Shown here in pieces: positions 23,046 to 34,934 of a stretch of DNA of 64,000 bases; within the stretch, counting starts at the first letter, position 1, and each line of letters starts with the position of its first letter. The notes below the pieces were generated by a model that searched no databases, was not told the origin of the DNA, and worked only from the letters and a program-made list of their open reading frames with translations. Position numbers and translations under genes: made by a program. The stretch is from Capsicum annuum. Taxonomy: Eukaryota > Streptophyta > Magnoliopsida > Solanales > Solanaceae. Location of the stretch: contig NC_061118.1 of the NCBI RefSeq assembly GCF_002878395.1, forward strand, positions 127,740,776 to 127,804,775. Reading direction: 5' to 3'.

Positions 23046-24249
23046 AAGTTAGCATTTGAGGCGTTGTTATCTAGGTTTTGTGATTTTTTGCCTTCTAGAG
23101 CAATTTTACCTATGAAATAGACACTAACAAAACAAAGAAAAAAGTTAGCATTAAGAAAATAACCTCACAACTCTACACAGCTTTGTATACCTCACACTTG
23201 TATATACAAGTTTTGAATGGTGGTTTATACTCTGATAAGAGTTGAGGTGTTGATGTGTACTCCTATCTAGGATGGATTTTTGTTTTAAATACTTAGAGAT
23301 ATCTCATACGAAATTGAGTCAAGAAGTCATGATGATATAAAAACTAGAAAAGCACTCAAGTAATTGGTACAAAGAAATAAACAAACTGAAGAACTGATTC
23401 ATAATTACGTAGGTGGATTACTAGTGTCCAATTAGTGCTAGAATAAAGAAAAAAGTTTTAAGAATCAAAGAAATTAAACTAGGAATCTAAAGTGAGATTA
23501 CGAAATGAGGTGACTAATTGAGTGACTGACCATCACTGAGGTGACTAACTGTCATTGGAGTCGTCACTCCTTATCTAGAATGTGACTTAAAATTTATCTT
23601 AGTGACTAATGTGGCGACTGACTGTTAGGCTTGTCACTAACCACTAGGGGAGCCTTGACAGTGAACTAGAATGTGGTTTAGACTTTCCTCTTGGCAACTA
23701 ATCACTTGAATGACTCTCCGGCTTGTGGCTAACAGTCACTTGAGCAGTCACCTTTCTAGATATAAGAATTTTGTAGGCCATTGTTCTTTCTTAAACAAGT
23801 ACAACTCCTTATTCAATTCCTTTAGATATAACTCTACTTTTTGAATCTTCTTCTTCAACAAAACATGAAGAACTTAAAGATTCAAAATTTAATGCTCAAT
23901 TAAAAAAACTCAAAATTTGATAAAATTCAAATCCTTAGATCTTGAACAAACTCCAATAGTTTTTGTACTTTAAAACCACCCAATATTTATAGATCTGAGA
24001 ACCTATTTGAAATTTCTTCAAACTTAAGCTTCAACAATGGTGGGTTACTCAATACTTGTCCTAATAAGCTCAAATTTTACATAACAACTCAAATAGTACT
24101 AGGGAACACTATTCTAGAACTATAAACACAAGAAGAAACAAGAAATAAAAAGTCAATTTTTCAAAGTATTAAAAAGAATGGGTAGTACTATTTTTGTAAT
24201 TTTTTAGATACCAAACCCAAGACTAGAATTGTAGAGATAATGCTAAGCT
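23046..24249 (-). other. Leader of the second gypsy element, with short degenerate repeats
   Basis: This stretch has no coding signal. At 23515-23765 a word like GACTGACNGTCAC recurs about eight times with spacers (GTGACTGACCATCACTGAGG, GTGACTAACTGTCATTGGAG and others). Similar words occur in this family's LTR U3 block, so the array may derive from the LTR. Confidence 0.5.
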
Positions 24250-24263
24250 CAGATCTGACACCA
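24250..24263 (-). other. Primer-binding site, probably tRNA-Met
   Basis: The reverse complement reads TGGTGTCAGATCTG, close to TGGTATCAGAGC. It lies seven bases from the LTR edge at 24271, which makes 24271-24890 a 5' LTR. Confidence 0.65.
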
Positions 24264-24270
24264 AATTCTA

Positions 24271-24890
24271 TGGTTCAAGCTAAGACCAAAAAAATCTAAC
24301 CATGGAAACTAAAGAACAAAAACATAAAGATAGAATATAGACACAAGTAGATCGATGAAAATAAGAACTGATGAATGTTTAAAATTTAAAAACTCTTAAT
24401 CCTTAGTCAACCAGCACCAAATATTTACATGGACAAAGAGGGATTCAATGCCTTTAAAACCACAATTTCTAAATAAATATTCAACACAAGTACACTAATC
24501 GCACTGTCAAGTGCTAAGTTCATTCAATATAAAAGATAAGCTAATGGAAATAAATCCTAGGAGTTAATGTTTATAGTCTATACAAAGTACCAAAAGATAC
24601 CTTGACAATAATAGAATGTAGACCCATATTAATAGAAATATACTTGGTGGTGACGCCATGCCCGATGGTCAGTCAGGGGAGAGATTGATCGTCCCTCCAT
24701 ATATTATACCTATCCATTGTGCTCTACCCTTGTAATCCTCTTTGAGGCTCAAGGGATTATTGGTCAAAGAGTGGAATAACGATTCCCATAATCATTGTCC
24801 CTTTCCAGTGAGCCATCTCATCACTTTAAGCTCTCCTCTTAAGTTTTAATATGTAGTAGCCTTTGGATGGCATCAACACAAGCTCTAACA
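24271..24890 (-). repeat. 5' LTR of the second gypsy element
   Basis: Minus strand TGTTAG (24890) to GAACCA (24271), 620 bp, matching 18450-18974. It is the most complete copy of this LTR family here. Confidence 0.82.
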
Positions 24891-25060
24891 TCTCTCTCTT
24901 GGAGAACATAGCTTTTAAACTTTGTAACTCCTAAGCTTGACTTCCAGTAAGAGGTCTTGAAGGACATAGATAAGGTTTTAAGGGATTTGAAATCGTATTA
25001 TCTCTCAATCCATTTATCATTACGGGCTTAGCCATGTCCTAGGAGACCTAAACTCTCAGT
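24891..25060 (-). mobile_element. Second interior stub beyond the 5' LTR
   Basis: DNA to the right of this LTR matches the 3' interior at 18975-19260 (polypurine tract and integrase end), with an internal deletion of about 150 bp around 25010. A simple element would have host DNA here. The order interior-LTR-interior suggests two elements in tandem, or recombination between LTRs. Confidence 0.65.
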
Positions 25061-25315
25061 TTTCTCTATTTATTTTAGTCTTATTACAATGAGGACAATG
25101 TACATTATTGAGTTTGAGGTGGGGTGCTTATTTCATTTGGCTCTGCATTATTTGGTTTATGATTTTGATTCTTTTGATACATTATTATAGATATTTTGTT
25201 AGTTTGTTGTGTGGTCATGCCTGTGATTGAATTATTATTTTGGATGGTTTGTAATATCAGAATGTATGTCCTGTGTTGTTTTAATTTTTATTTACTTGCT
25301 TTTTATTTTTATCAT
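25061..25315 (+). mobile_element. Athila/Tat-like 3' non-coding sequence
   Basis: GAGGACAATGTACATTATTG, then GAGTTTGAGGTGGGG (about 25090-25125), is the hallmark downstream of pol in Athila/Tat elements. A similar AAGTGTGGGGTGGGG occurs at about 63676. It has no coding content. Confidence 0.55.
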
Positions 25316-26007
25316 TGTAGTTTGTAATTAGTTGTAAATAAAATTCATTTTAGCATGTGTACTTAAGAGAAAACTATGCTAGCAATACAGAACTTGGACT
25401 CTTATAGTACTCTTAAGGAGATGTTAACATGCTCCACTAGTAAAAATGATGAATCGTTATGCATTTAACTATTTTTTCAAAAAATTGTGCCCCTTTTCAA
25501 ACTTTTCTATGGTCAAGTTAAACTAGATAGGCACATGTCAGTTGTGAGTGAATAAAATTTATTTTTACTACTTGAGTCCTTTTATCGATATGTTCTATGA
25601 ATGTAGTACATCAATTGAGAGAGGGTTCTTGAGATATGTTATTGAGTGTCATGTCTTGGTCAGAGTACGTCTTGATCTTGCTGGTTGAGTCCACCTAGAA
25701 CTTGCTCGGTTGCTCAAACACTAAAGCTAAGAGTGTGTGATGTTAGACAAGTGATCTTAGTCCATAGATTGAGAGTGAACCACAAATTTTACAAAAGTTG
25801 CTACCCCATTGTTAGTTTTTTGACAATTTTTCCCCAAATTCAAGCATTGGTATACTTTTCATGGATAAACTCATTACATGTTGAAACCCATTTTTCAAAA
25901 TCCTCTCCTTTGAACCTAACAATTATTGAAGAATTTAGGTGAGACTATAAAACAAATTAGGCAAAAAACCTATGTTAGGGGTGGTAGAGATATCGAGTGA
26001 GACTTGA
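25316..26007 (+). repeat. 692-bp direct repeat, copy 1
   Basis: This matches 31716-32407 over its whole length at a constant offset of 6400. It follows Athila-like 3' sequence and is probably part of an Athila 3' non-coding region. It begins TG but does not end CA and has no target duplication, so it is not an LTR pair. Confidence 0.8.
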
Positions 26008-26838
26008 AATAGGAATTTCATATATTTTAGGACTATCACTTTCCTTTCTCCTAATATTTTTTTTGTGATTCTATGGTAATGTATGGATGTTTGTACTGAT
26101 TCAAATATCCTAATCGAGTTGGGTGTTTCAAAATATGTTGAACAACCCTAAGGTTTTTCAATGTCATGAAGTTTATTGTAAATAGAGGTAAAGTGAGAGT
26201 CTCTATGCCTACCATTTTGTATTTTTTATAATCTTTTGTAAATTTTTTTGTATCTTTTATAAATCAAAGCTGTACCTATTGGCTTAGTAGGAGGAGAAGA
26301 TCAAGACACAAGATATGTGAACTTTTTCTTACAATGATTAAAACTCATAAAGAGAGAAAATTTATCATAGGTTATAGCATAAAGTCAAAAATTTTACATG
26401 CGTTTAAAATTTGTGGATGCTTCTTTATTACTCATCTATGTGTATAGATATTTTTTCCCTTTGTGGACTTTGGGTAAAAAATTCTTTGTGACTTTCCCTT
26501 GAAATATTTGCAGATATCTATTCACCAAATTTGACTAAAGGAGTTAATTGAACAATGCTTGGCTACTATATAATTAAGCTGGTTCAAGTATTAAATATCT
26601 GAAATGGACTTGACTCTCTTAACTCTCTACTATTTAGGAAATTTTGAATTTGTAGTAATTCTTAACTACTCTCTTTGTAATATTTAAACAAGCACTACAT
26701 TTACTGTTTCATGATATACTAAATCCATGTAACCTGTTGTTTTGAATTAACTTATAGTTCTTTCAACAACTGTATGTAACAACCGTTTATAATAATGATA
26801 TATATTGGTTCCATATTAGCAGGGCCATACCCCTCTAG

Positions 26839-26869
<31 letters not shown>

Positions 26870-27737
26870 ATATATCATTCTTTTCATTTTTACATCCTTT
26901 TAAATCTGAATCGTTTGATCAATTGGTTTAATTTGACAAAAACATTTTCTTGTTTATTTTCGTGTACACATTAGTATTTCTTATTCTTAAAAAAATTAGC
27001 TGTGATAGTTTCATTTTGTGTTGAATTTTTCTTCTTGTATTTGAATATGTTGGATGTTTAAAACTCTTCTCTTTTTCTGGCTTTCCTATACCAAATATGA
27101 TTTTTTATTATGTAAATTCATATAAGTGTGATAGGCTCTTAAAACTCCCTTGTTTAATGAACATTTTTTTTATTTTTCTGATTGAGTTCTAGGGGTGCTG
27201 TAGGAACTTCCGTATCATGCCTTGTTAATTTTGGTCCCATTTTGAATGTTACTGTCCTTTCATGAAATTTGACCCTATAACTTCATCTTGATTATGACTA
27301 TCCTATGTGGTTGATTTGATATATAGTGATTATGAGACTATTATCTCTCTCTTTTCCTTTAGCTATTATGATTGAGGCTGAATCACAAACAACCTTTAAT
27401 ACCTCTCGTGATGATAAAAAAAGGTTAATGTATTTAGTAATCACTAAAACTAATGCCCTTCCCCTTTTTTGTTTGAAATCTAATTGGATAGAGATTAGTA
27501 CCTACTCGTTTATTGTATGTGATAAACTTTATTTTCTATGTATTTTGTGTTGTTGACAGTCCACATATTTTTGAGTGCCGAAATCATAAGTTTTATCTAA
27601 AAAAAAGGAATGTCGCCTACCTTGTGTTTTTGTTGCCGTGTCTCTTTCCAAATAATAATTTCAAGGGGTCTAGTTGATTTGGATGCTTCAACAATAATTC
27701 ATGCTCCCACTCTTCCGCCTTTGGCCTTGATCTATAT
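26008..27737 (+). other. AT-rich stretch with no recognisable gene
   Basis: Apart from a TA/TG microsatellite at about 26840-26872 I see no domain. Two short plus-strand frames (27326-27556 and 27610-27813) lack homology I recognise, and the second runs into the solo LTR, so I do not call them genes. Confidence 0.5.
26840..26872. repeat. (TA)n(TG)n microsatellite
   Basis: A TA run passes into TGTGTGTGTG and back to TATA. Confidence 0.9.
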
Positions 27738-30301
27738 TGTAAGACCCTACAAAATTTCTAACATAATTCAGTCCTTTAACTTGTCAAGGGGTCCCAAGCT
27801 TAGAAAATTCTAGCTAAGTTTCCAGACTTAGTTTATTTTTAGCCTTCAAAAGTTGACAATATCATTTTGCGATCTTAATGTCCTTTAATGATCTATACTT
27901 TTATTAATTCATGATAAAAAAGGTCAATAGGTATTCCCAGATAAGTTTCAGATTTTTCGAACCGCATTTAGATCACATTTGGAATCCCAACACAGTGGAC
28001 CAACGCAATCTTGGCGCGCTGCGTCACCTATCACATTGGTTAATAATGTTGTAGGTTTCCAGAGTCAAACTCAAGAGAGATAGCGTGATCATAGCGCGAT
28101 GCATCAAGTATTGCGTCGGTGCCCAGTTTTAGTCATTAAATGACCGCATCTTAAGGGTAATTAGGTCTTTTTACCCCGACCTTCAACCCTTATAACACGA
28201 AATTTAGTCCCTTTTTAGCTAAATACTTTCACTATTTCACAATTTTTCAAGAACAAGAAAACCCTAGGTGATTAACTTCAAATCAAGAAGTCAAGCTTAC
28301 CTCTATTAAGCTTCAAGAAACTTCCATCCAGGTATGTAAAGTGTTCATCCAAGGGTCCTTCCGCCCTTGGAGTTCAAGAATCCTCCTTTAAAAAGTTGAA
28401 TCATGATTTTCATATTGTGGGTCAGGATGTACCTATGTTAATGTTATTGTGTGATTACAAGTTGAGATCTTTAATGATTTTCATGAATTTATGTGAACAT
28501 GTGGGTTAAATTTCATGAAAATTGAGTTTATTTATGTAGACAAAATGTAATTGTTTAATATTCATGCCTAAGCCCAAGTATTTGCATCCCATGTGTTTGA
28601 TAAAATGCCCAAGTGAGTAGAATTGGATTTTATGATCCTTTATTGATCTAAATGAAAAACTTAGGCTATAATTACATGTTTAAAATGACTCTCATTCCTT
28701 AGTTATATCTAGTAATGATTTGGTGGAAAGCTCATAAGTATGGATTTATGAAATTATATTATGTTAGTATGCATTTTAAACATGTAATTATAGCTTATGA
28801 CTTGTGAATGCTTCATGAGATCCCTCAATGATTGCATTATGAATTGTGGACTATGGTCATATGTTGAAAGAAGTATCATGTCTTGTCAGTTTCATGCTAT
28901 CGAGTCCTGAGGGTATTTAACACCTAATAATTTAACTGTGTGTCTAGAGCCAGTGTCAGTATTCAAGATACTCTCAATCCAACCATGATAAATAGAATTC
29001 AGTCAGCCACATAATATAGGAAAACTCAGTAAATTCAGTATCAGTTTAGTCCCACTTAGTACTCAGTAATCTCAGTCAGTTATCAGATCTCAGTAGTATT
29101 CCGTCAGTAAACGAAACTAAGTAAACTCAGTCCAGTTCAGTTTAGTTTAATCAATTTAGTGTCTATTCAGTTGGGAGTAGGATTCAGTACTAAGTGAATT
29201 TAAGGATGAGGGCACACACTGACAACAGGGGGTATGACCCTTAGAAGGAATCCTTGCATTCCAGAACTATGTGTCCAGCATAGGTTGAGACATCAACACT
29301 GAAAGTTTAGGGTTGATTACGTGGGTTAACATTGTTAGATGAGGGTCTCACCGTTCTCCTTAGGGGACATTATCAAATGAGGGTCACTTAGAGCTTGTCT
29401 TTATAGTGGTGTGGTATTGACACCCTTCTAATTGGGGTTACAAATTGGACCCCAACTTAGCTATATTAACTTATTTGGGTCATGTCAGGCTAGATGACTA
29501 TATCCTACAGTCTCAACCTCAGTCTTTAGAATAGAACTCAGATAGTTCTACAAATTTCAAGACTGTCAGATACTATCACCCAGCTAAGTACGGAAGTCAT
29601 CTAGTTCTATCAGAATCAGGACTATCAGACATAGTCAACTCAGTTTTCAGTTATATCAGTATCAGTAATTCATGATTTCAAAAAACTTAGTATTAAGAAT
29701 CTTTATTATTTTAGGTATAGTTAAGTATTCATGCATGTATTGTCACCCAGTCATGTTCATGTTACTTAGTCAGTTTTTGGTTCATGGATATGAACCCTTG
29801 CATTCAACCTTACCTCACTTTGTGTACCTGTTCATTCATACGTACTGACGCATACTTTTCTTTTACGCTAAGGTGTTTTATACCATAGGTTCAGATGTAC
29901 GAGCTCCAGAGCATCCTTGGCATGTCAGACGTTCAGCAGGCAGACTAGCAGTGAGTCCTCATAATCTGAGGATGTTATCTTATTTCATTTATTTACCACA
30001 TTCAGTGTTCAATAGATGGAGTTAGTTAGGGGATAGTCCAATCAACTCCTTAGTAAGACAGTTTAGAGGCTTTCAGACTAGATATTCAGACTTTAGTATT
30101 TTTAGTATTTATGTTCAGTTTTGGTATTGTCATACCATATTTTCAGTATTGAACCTTATGGACTTTCAGTCTATGTTTCCGCATTTATGTTAGTATTAAT
30201 ATTCAGTGCTCAGTTATAGATATCAGTCATGGATTATCTTGTGGTCCTTTGGGATTATGAGCACCGTGTAGCATTTGGGATACGAAACTCAGGGCGTTAC
30301 A
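27738..30301 (+). repeat. Solo LTR of a long-LTR Ty3/gypsy family
   Basis: It starts TGTAAGACCC and ends GGGCGTTACA, 2564 bp, with no primer site or polypurine tract and no interior next to it. Internal order matches the Tekay LTRs (GGGGTCCAATC-like block, TACGAGCTCCAGAGC-like block before the end), in plus orientation. A TATA box is at about 28191, with a GC-rich word block at 28001-28126 (TTGGCGCGCTGCG, ATAGCGCGATGC). CAGT-rich repeats fill 28985-29170. The flanking 5-mers (TATAT and TACAA) do not match, so age or rearrangement has hidden the target duplication. Confidence 0.82.
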
Positions 30302-31715
30302 TACAAACTATAGCTTTTCCTTTGAAAAATAAAGGCAACTTGTAGCATACATGGTGAAAAATTGTCACCCACTAGTGTTTTGGTGTTTACCTTTGTTAAA
30401 GAAAGTTTATATTCTTTTTTTTCCATGCATGAGATCGTTGAATATGTGTTAAATGAGCCATAGTTAATCTATGTGAGTTAGGAAGTTTGAATTTTTTTCT
30501 TTTACTCTAGTATAGATGGCAGTAGCACACGTTGGTGAAGAGGGGTTGACAAAATTTTTTTATTAGTTTAGCTTTGTTTTCTTATTTTCCACCTAGAACA
30601 AATGTAAATTAACTATTATATCTAGGATCCATTCAAAATGAGTTGGAAACTATTTTAGCATAAGATGAGTTAGTTTACTTAAGATCTATCTCTATAGAGA
30701 TTCTAGCCTAAAAATCAGAGCATATGTTTGTGAGTATGCATATTGTTCGCTGTACATCAATATGTTCATGCTTTCTGGAAAAAAGATTGTCTATTGTGTG
30801 TTATATTTTAAGTTTATATATCACACTACATTTTTTTTATTTCATGTTCCATTCATTAAATCTGGAATTATTTTTCTTATCCTTATCTTTTTTTATTTCA
30901 TGTGAACTTGGGAGTTGAAGTCCTGATTGAAAATCCATCTTGATCAAAATTTTGAGTCAATCGCTAAAAGGATCACAACACTTTTGAGTCCCGAAAATAA
31001 GAAGCCCAACTCTGTTGGGAGCATAGTATCTCTTAGCTCCTTATCTATTTTTTTGTTACTTATTTATATTATGTTAAGTAGTCTTTTGATTTTTGGGATG
31101 ATAATGGACAATATTTGTTATATTTGAAATATAATATATTATTTCTGCTTTATCTTTTTAATATTTGTAGATGTTCTTAATAATAAGTTGGTTCTCTCAC
31201 TTTTCCTCCATTAACATATTTAATTAACTCAAAAAAAATATAGATATTACTTTGAAAAGGGATTTATCATTTTAATATTTGACTAATTCATTTTAAAATT
31301 AATTCTTTTCCAAAAATATTTTTTGATAAAAATAAACATTTCAACCTGAATGTATACTTAAAGAATAAAATATAAAATTTCAATACTAATTCGATAGGAG
31401 AGTAATTCTCTAAAAATTCAGATTTTTCAAAAGAACTGAAATCACTAACTTTTTTCAATGCCAATAAATCAAATAATTTCGATGTTTTACGCTACAACAC
31501 TTGTTTAAATTTACAAATTTCAAAAGGTTGAAAGTGCGAGGTATATATACATGTACATTACCATCTACAAGGTATACTTTAGTCACTATTATCGTTATTT
31601 AAGTCTTTTAAATTATTATTATCGTTGTTATTATTATTCACTATTTAGTAACACATGTACATTTATTTTTCTTAAAATGTATTGCATGTGTTTTTTAAAT
31701 TTTTACTTTTGGCTT
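30302..31715 (+). other. AT-rich intergenic DNA
   Basis: I see no gene. Part of it, 30858-30990, is the repeat shared with 5041-5150. Two short plus-strand frames (30724-30918, 30927-31127) fall on or beside that repeat and have no domain I recognise. Confidence 0.5.
30858..30990 (+). repeat. Repeat shared with 5041-5150
   Basis: The shared order is GGAATTATTTTTCTTATC, TTTCATGTGAACT, GGAGTTGAAGTCCT, then TCTTGATC, with scattered differences. Confidence 0.7.
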
Positions 31716-32407
31716 TGTAGTTTGTAATTAGTTGAAAATAAAATTCATTTTAGCATGCGTACTTAAGAGAAAACTGTGCTAGCAATAGACAACTTGGACT
31801 CTCATAGTACTCTTTAGGAGATGTTAAAATGCTCCACTAGTATAAATGATGAATCATTATGCATTTCTACATTTTTCAAAAAATTGGGCCCCTTTTCAGA
31901 CTTTTTCTTTGGTCTAGTCTAACTAAATAGGCGCATGTCAGTTGTGAGTGACCACAATTTATTTTTACAACTTGACTCATTTCATCGATATGTGTTATGA
32001 ATGTATTACATCAATTGAGAGAGGGTTCTTGGGGTATGTTATTGAGTGTCATATGTTGGTTAGAGTACGTCTTGATCTTGCTCATTGAGTCCACCTAGAA
32101 CTTGATCGGACGCTCAAGCACTAAAGCTAAGAGTTTGTGATGTTAGACAACTGATCTTAGTCCATAGATTGAGAGTGAACCTCCAATTTAACAAAACTAG
32201 CCACACCATTGTCAGTTTTATGACAAATTTGGTCCCAAATTCAAGCCATGGAATGCTTTTCATGGATAAACTAATTACAAATTGAAACCCATTTTTCAAA
32301 ATCCTCTCTTTTGAACCTAACCATTATTTAAGAATTTAGGTGAGACCATAAAACAAATTAGGCCAAAAACCAAAGTAGGGGTGGTGGAGATCTCGAGTGG
32401 GACTTGA
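31716..32407 (+). repeat. 692-bp direct repeat, copy 2
   Basis: Partner of 25316-26007. Here it runs on into further Athila-like 3' sequence and an LTR, so it probably has its original neighbour on the right. Confidence 0.8.
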
Positions 32408-32899
32408 TCTTTCTACCTTTCCCAAAGTTTACACTACAAGCCAAATCAAGACCTTAGTGATTAACAAAGTAGCACATTTGTATGTAGTGATTTGGAGCCT
32501 ATGGGCAAGACTATAGTGTGGTTCTCATGTGCATGATCATATTTTGGAGTGTGAGTGATTCATGATAGTCCTTTATTTTAATGATTCTTTCTCAAATAGG
32601 GAATGGAATTTTTTGTGCGAGGGCACTTGATTACATAACTTTTTCACTTTTTGATCTTCGTTGGAGTCTATGAGCATGAGCAAGGTATTGTAACATATAG
32701 TATCGATATTTGAGGCTTGTTTTTCACAATATAAGAAGTTGATAGGTGAAACTTGTGCCATTGTTTCCAAATATAGGAGGGCAAAGTGTTTTCACAAAAG
32801 AAGCATATGTCTAAGATCCTAAGTACCATTTGTAGACATTCATATTTTGTTATGCGTGCATTGATTTATCCAACAAAGAGAAAAGATTTAAGTCGAGGA
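32408..32899 (+). mobile_element. Athila-like 3' non-coding region before the LTR
   Basis: It links the 692-bp repeat with the LTR start at 32900 and has no coding signal. The last bases before the LTR, AAGTCGAGGA, are a weak purine tract. Confidence 0.45.
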
Positions 32900-33468
32900 T
32901 GTTGATGACTCAGAAAATTAAGACTCATTTGGCCTATAAATTGTAAGAAATCAAGTCCTCAATGCCAATTTAATTGCATTTTAATGTTAATTTTTTTGAA
33001 TTTTAGGGTAAATCTAAGAAGTGATCAAAGAAGAAAAAGTAGCAAAAAGATGGAAGATAGGAGCTAAGAATGCAAATAAAAATCACCTGGGATGATTAGA
33101 GAATCACCAAAATGTCCTGTGTATTGCCAAAAGGAAAAACCCATCACCAAACATAATAGTTTAGGCCAGATCCAAAGTTTGATAAAATGGCGATGGAAAA
33201 ACAATTCGATGCATCACCAAGTTGTTCAGTAAAGGAAAATGCCTTAGCAAAATTGAATGTGGTGGCATTTTTGTAATTTTAAGGCCCATTGTTGCTGAAG
33301 CTATTTAAGCCATTTTGGCTGATTCGATCCATATCTTTTGTCATTTTCTTGAAGATAAAGCTTTTAACTAAAACTTTTATTTTAATATTTGTTACTTATT
33401 GATAATTTCTTACTTTTGAATTTGGAATTTCATTTGAAATATTTTGGATTCAATGCTAGATTTGAATG

Positions 33469-33513
<45 letters not shown>

Positions 33514-34244
33514 TCTTGTTATAAGTAGCTAATTTTCCAAGTTTGGCATTATGCATTATTGAGTGTTCATTATTTTGTGGGAAGTGATTTACCTTTATAT
33601 TTGATTGAATACTATGATATCAGCTACTTCTCTTGTTTCACTCTGGAATTGAGGTTGCATACTATATTCATTTTTTGATCTCCTTTTTTAATTGAAAGAG
33701 AAAACAAGAGTGGAGAGATTTTGTTGACAAAGACTTGATAATTTATCACATAATATCTAGTGCTAGAAATAGACTAGATAATTTAAGGTTATTTGTTGCT
33801 TGGTATGGTGTAAATATGGGTTTTCAGAAGAAACCCTTATGAAATTTGGTGGTAGATCAAAAGATTATCTCCAATACCTAAAACCAAGCCTAATCATATG
33901 TATAAAGAAAATTTTACGTGTATTTTCACTTAAACATGCTCATAATCACTTTTAAGAGTGCATAACCCCAAGTATCTCTACCTATCAATTACACCCTCTG
34001 GCATTTGTTTTGACAATTTAAAGTTGAGGTGAAGAACTCAAGACAAAATCATTTGTGAATTGAAATCCCCCATTTACTTCATCGTATTATTTACAACATT
34101 TTGTGACAACTCATAGTCACTTGTGACACTTGAGGGTGAAGTTGTTACCTTCATTCTTCAAGGAATCAACCCCGACTCTAAGTTGGGTAAAAATTATATT
34201 GCTAAAAATCACATACATCTTGAGGTGTATTTTTAGTGCTATCA
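32900..34244 (+). repeat. 3' LTR of an Athila-like element
   Basis: It starts TGTTGATGACTC and ends GTGCTATCA. The end region carries GGAATCAACCCCGACTCTAA, the GGATCGAC-type signature of Athila/Tat LTR ends. No tRNA primer site follows, so this is a 3' LTR. TATTTAAG at 33302-33309 is a candidate TATA box. Words such as AATCACCAAAATG, CCATCACCAAAC and GCATCACCAAG repeat at 33085-33235. A long AT microsatellite is included. Confidence 0.6.
33474..33511. repeat. (AT)n microsatellite
   Basis: About 19 AT dinucleotides without interruption. Confidence 0.95.
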
Positions 34245-34934
34245 ATACCTAGCAGAAACCATAGACTAATTGAGCTAACAGATAAATGCAAGTTTAAATA
34301 ACATGAAAGAAGATAATGAACAAGTAAGTAACAATAAATAAGATGTAATACAAACTAGGAAATTAGAAATATGGTATTTACCTATAGAAGCTATCCTAAT
34401 AGTCTAACATAACAACGGTCATATTAAAGAGGAATATCAATAGTAGTATATTCATAATGTCTGCCTAAAGAAATAGAATCAACAAGATAACTAACACTAA
34501 AGCTGGTAACACTAAAGAAGATGAGTTCACATAACATACCTAAACCGCGAGTACATGCAGTAACCAACCTGCCATAAGTTATACTATTATAATCAAACAA
34601 TAACCTAACCAGGTCCTCATTAGCCTATAAAGGACAAATCAATCAAAAAACCCAATCGACTCCCATAAGAATAATAGGTCCAAGCAATAAATATATTGCA
34701 TATAATAATACATATGAATTGATGAGTGAAATAGAAACCATGTAATGAAAATCGCAATATATGCCACGTCCAACAATAGTGTACATACCTCCTCCAGCCT
34801 AGTGGATCATAAAGGAATGACCTATGGGGGACACCCCTCTTATGGCAGTAGGCTCATAGATGGAAGAACCCATAGAGGACTCAAAATATCCATATATAAT
34901 GCTCGGTCCCAAACTGATACTTCTAACTAATAGT
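34245..34934. other. Unassigned non-coding DNA
   Basis: I see no gene or element end. 34780-34900 has a repeated 'CATAGATGG / CATAGAGGAC' flavour like other repeat-derived DNA. One short frame (34745-34930) has no recognisable domain. Confidence 0.4.

Larger units (their letters stand above)
18975..24249 (-). mobile_element. Interior of a minus-strand Ty3/gypsy element (lineage unassigned)
   Basis: Between the LTRs at 18450-18974 and 24271-24890 the minus strand carries degraded gag, protease, reverse transcriptase, RNase H and integrase in the Ty3/gypsy order. The integrase ends without a visible chromodomain. RNase H and integrase resemble chromovirus-like pol proteins common in legumes and Solanaceae, but I do not name the clade. 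No frame is intact. The leader at 23050-24249 is unusually long (1.2 kb). Confidence 0.85.

Noticed and set aside
27326..27813. Two short plus-strand frames as host genes
   Set aside because: No homology recognised, AT-rich composition, and the second runs into the solo LTR.
25316..32407. LTR pair of a 7-kb element
   Set aside because: The 692-bp repeats start TG but do not end CA, flanking 5-mers differ, and no primer site or polypurine tract adjoins them.
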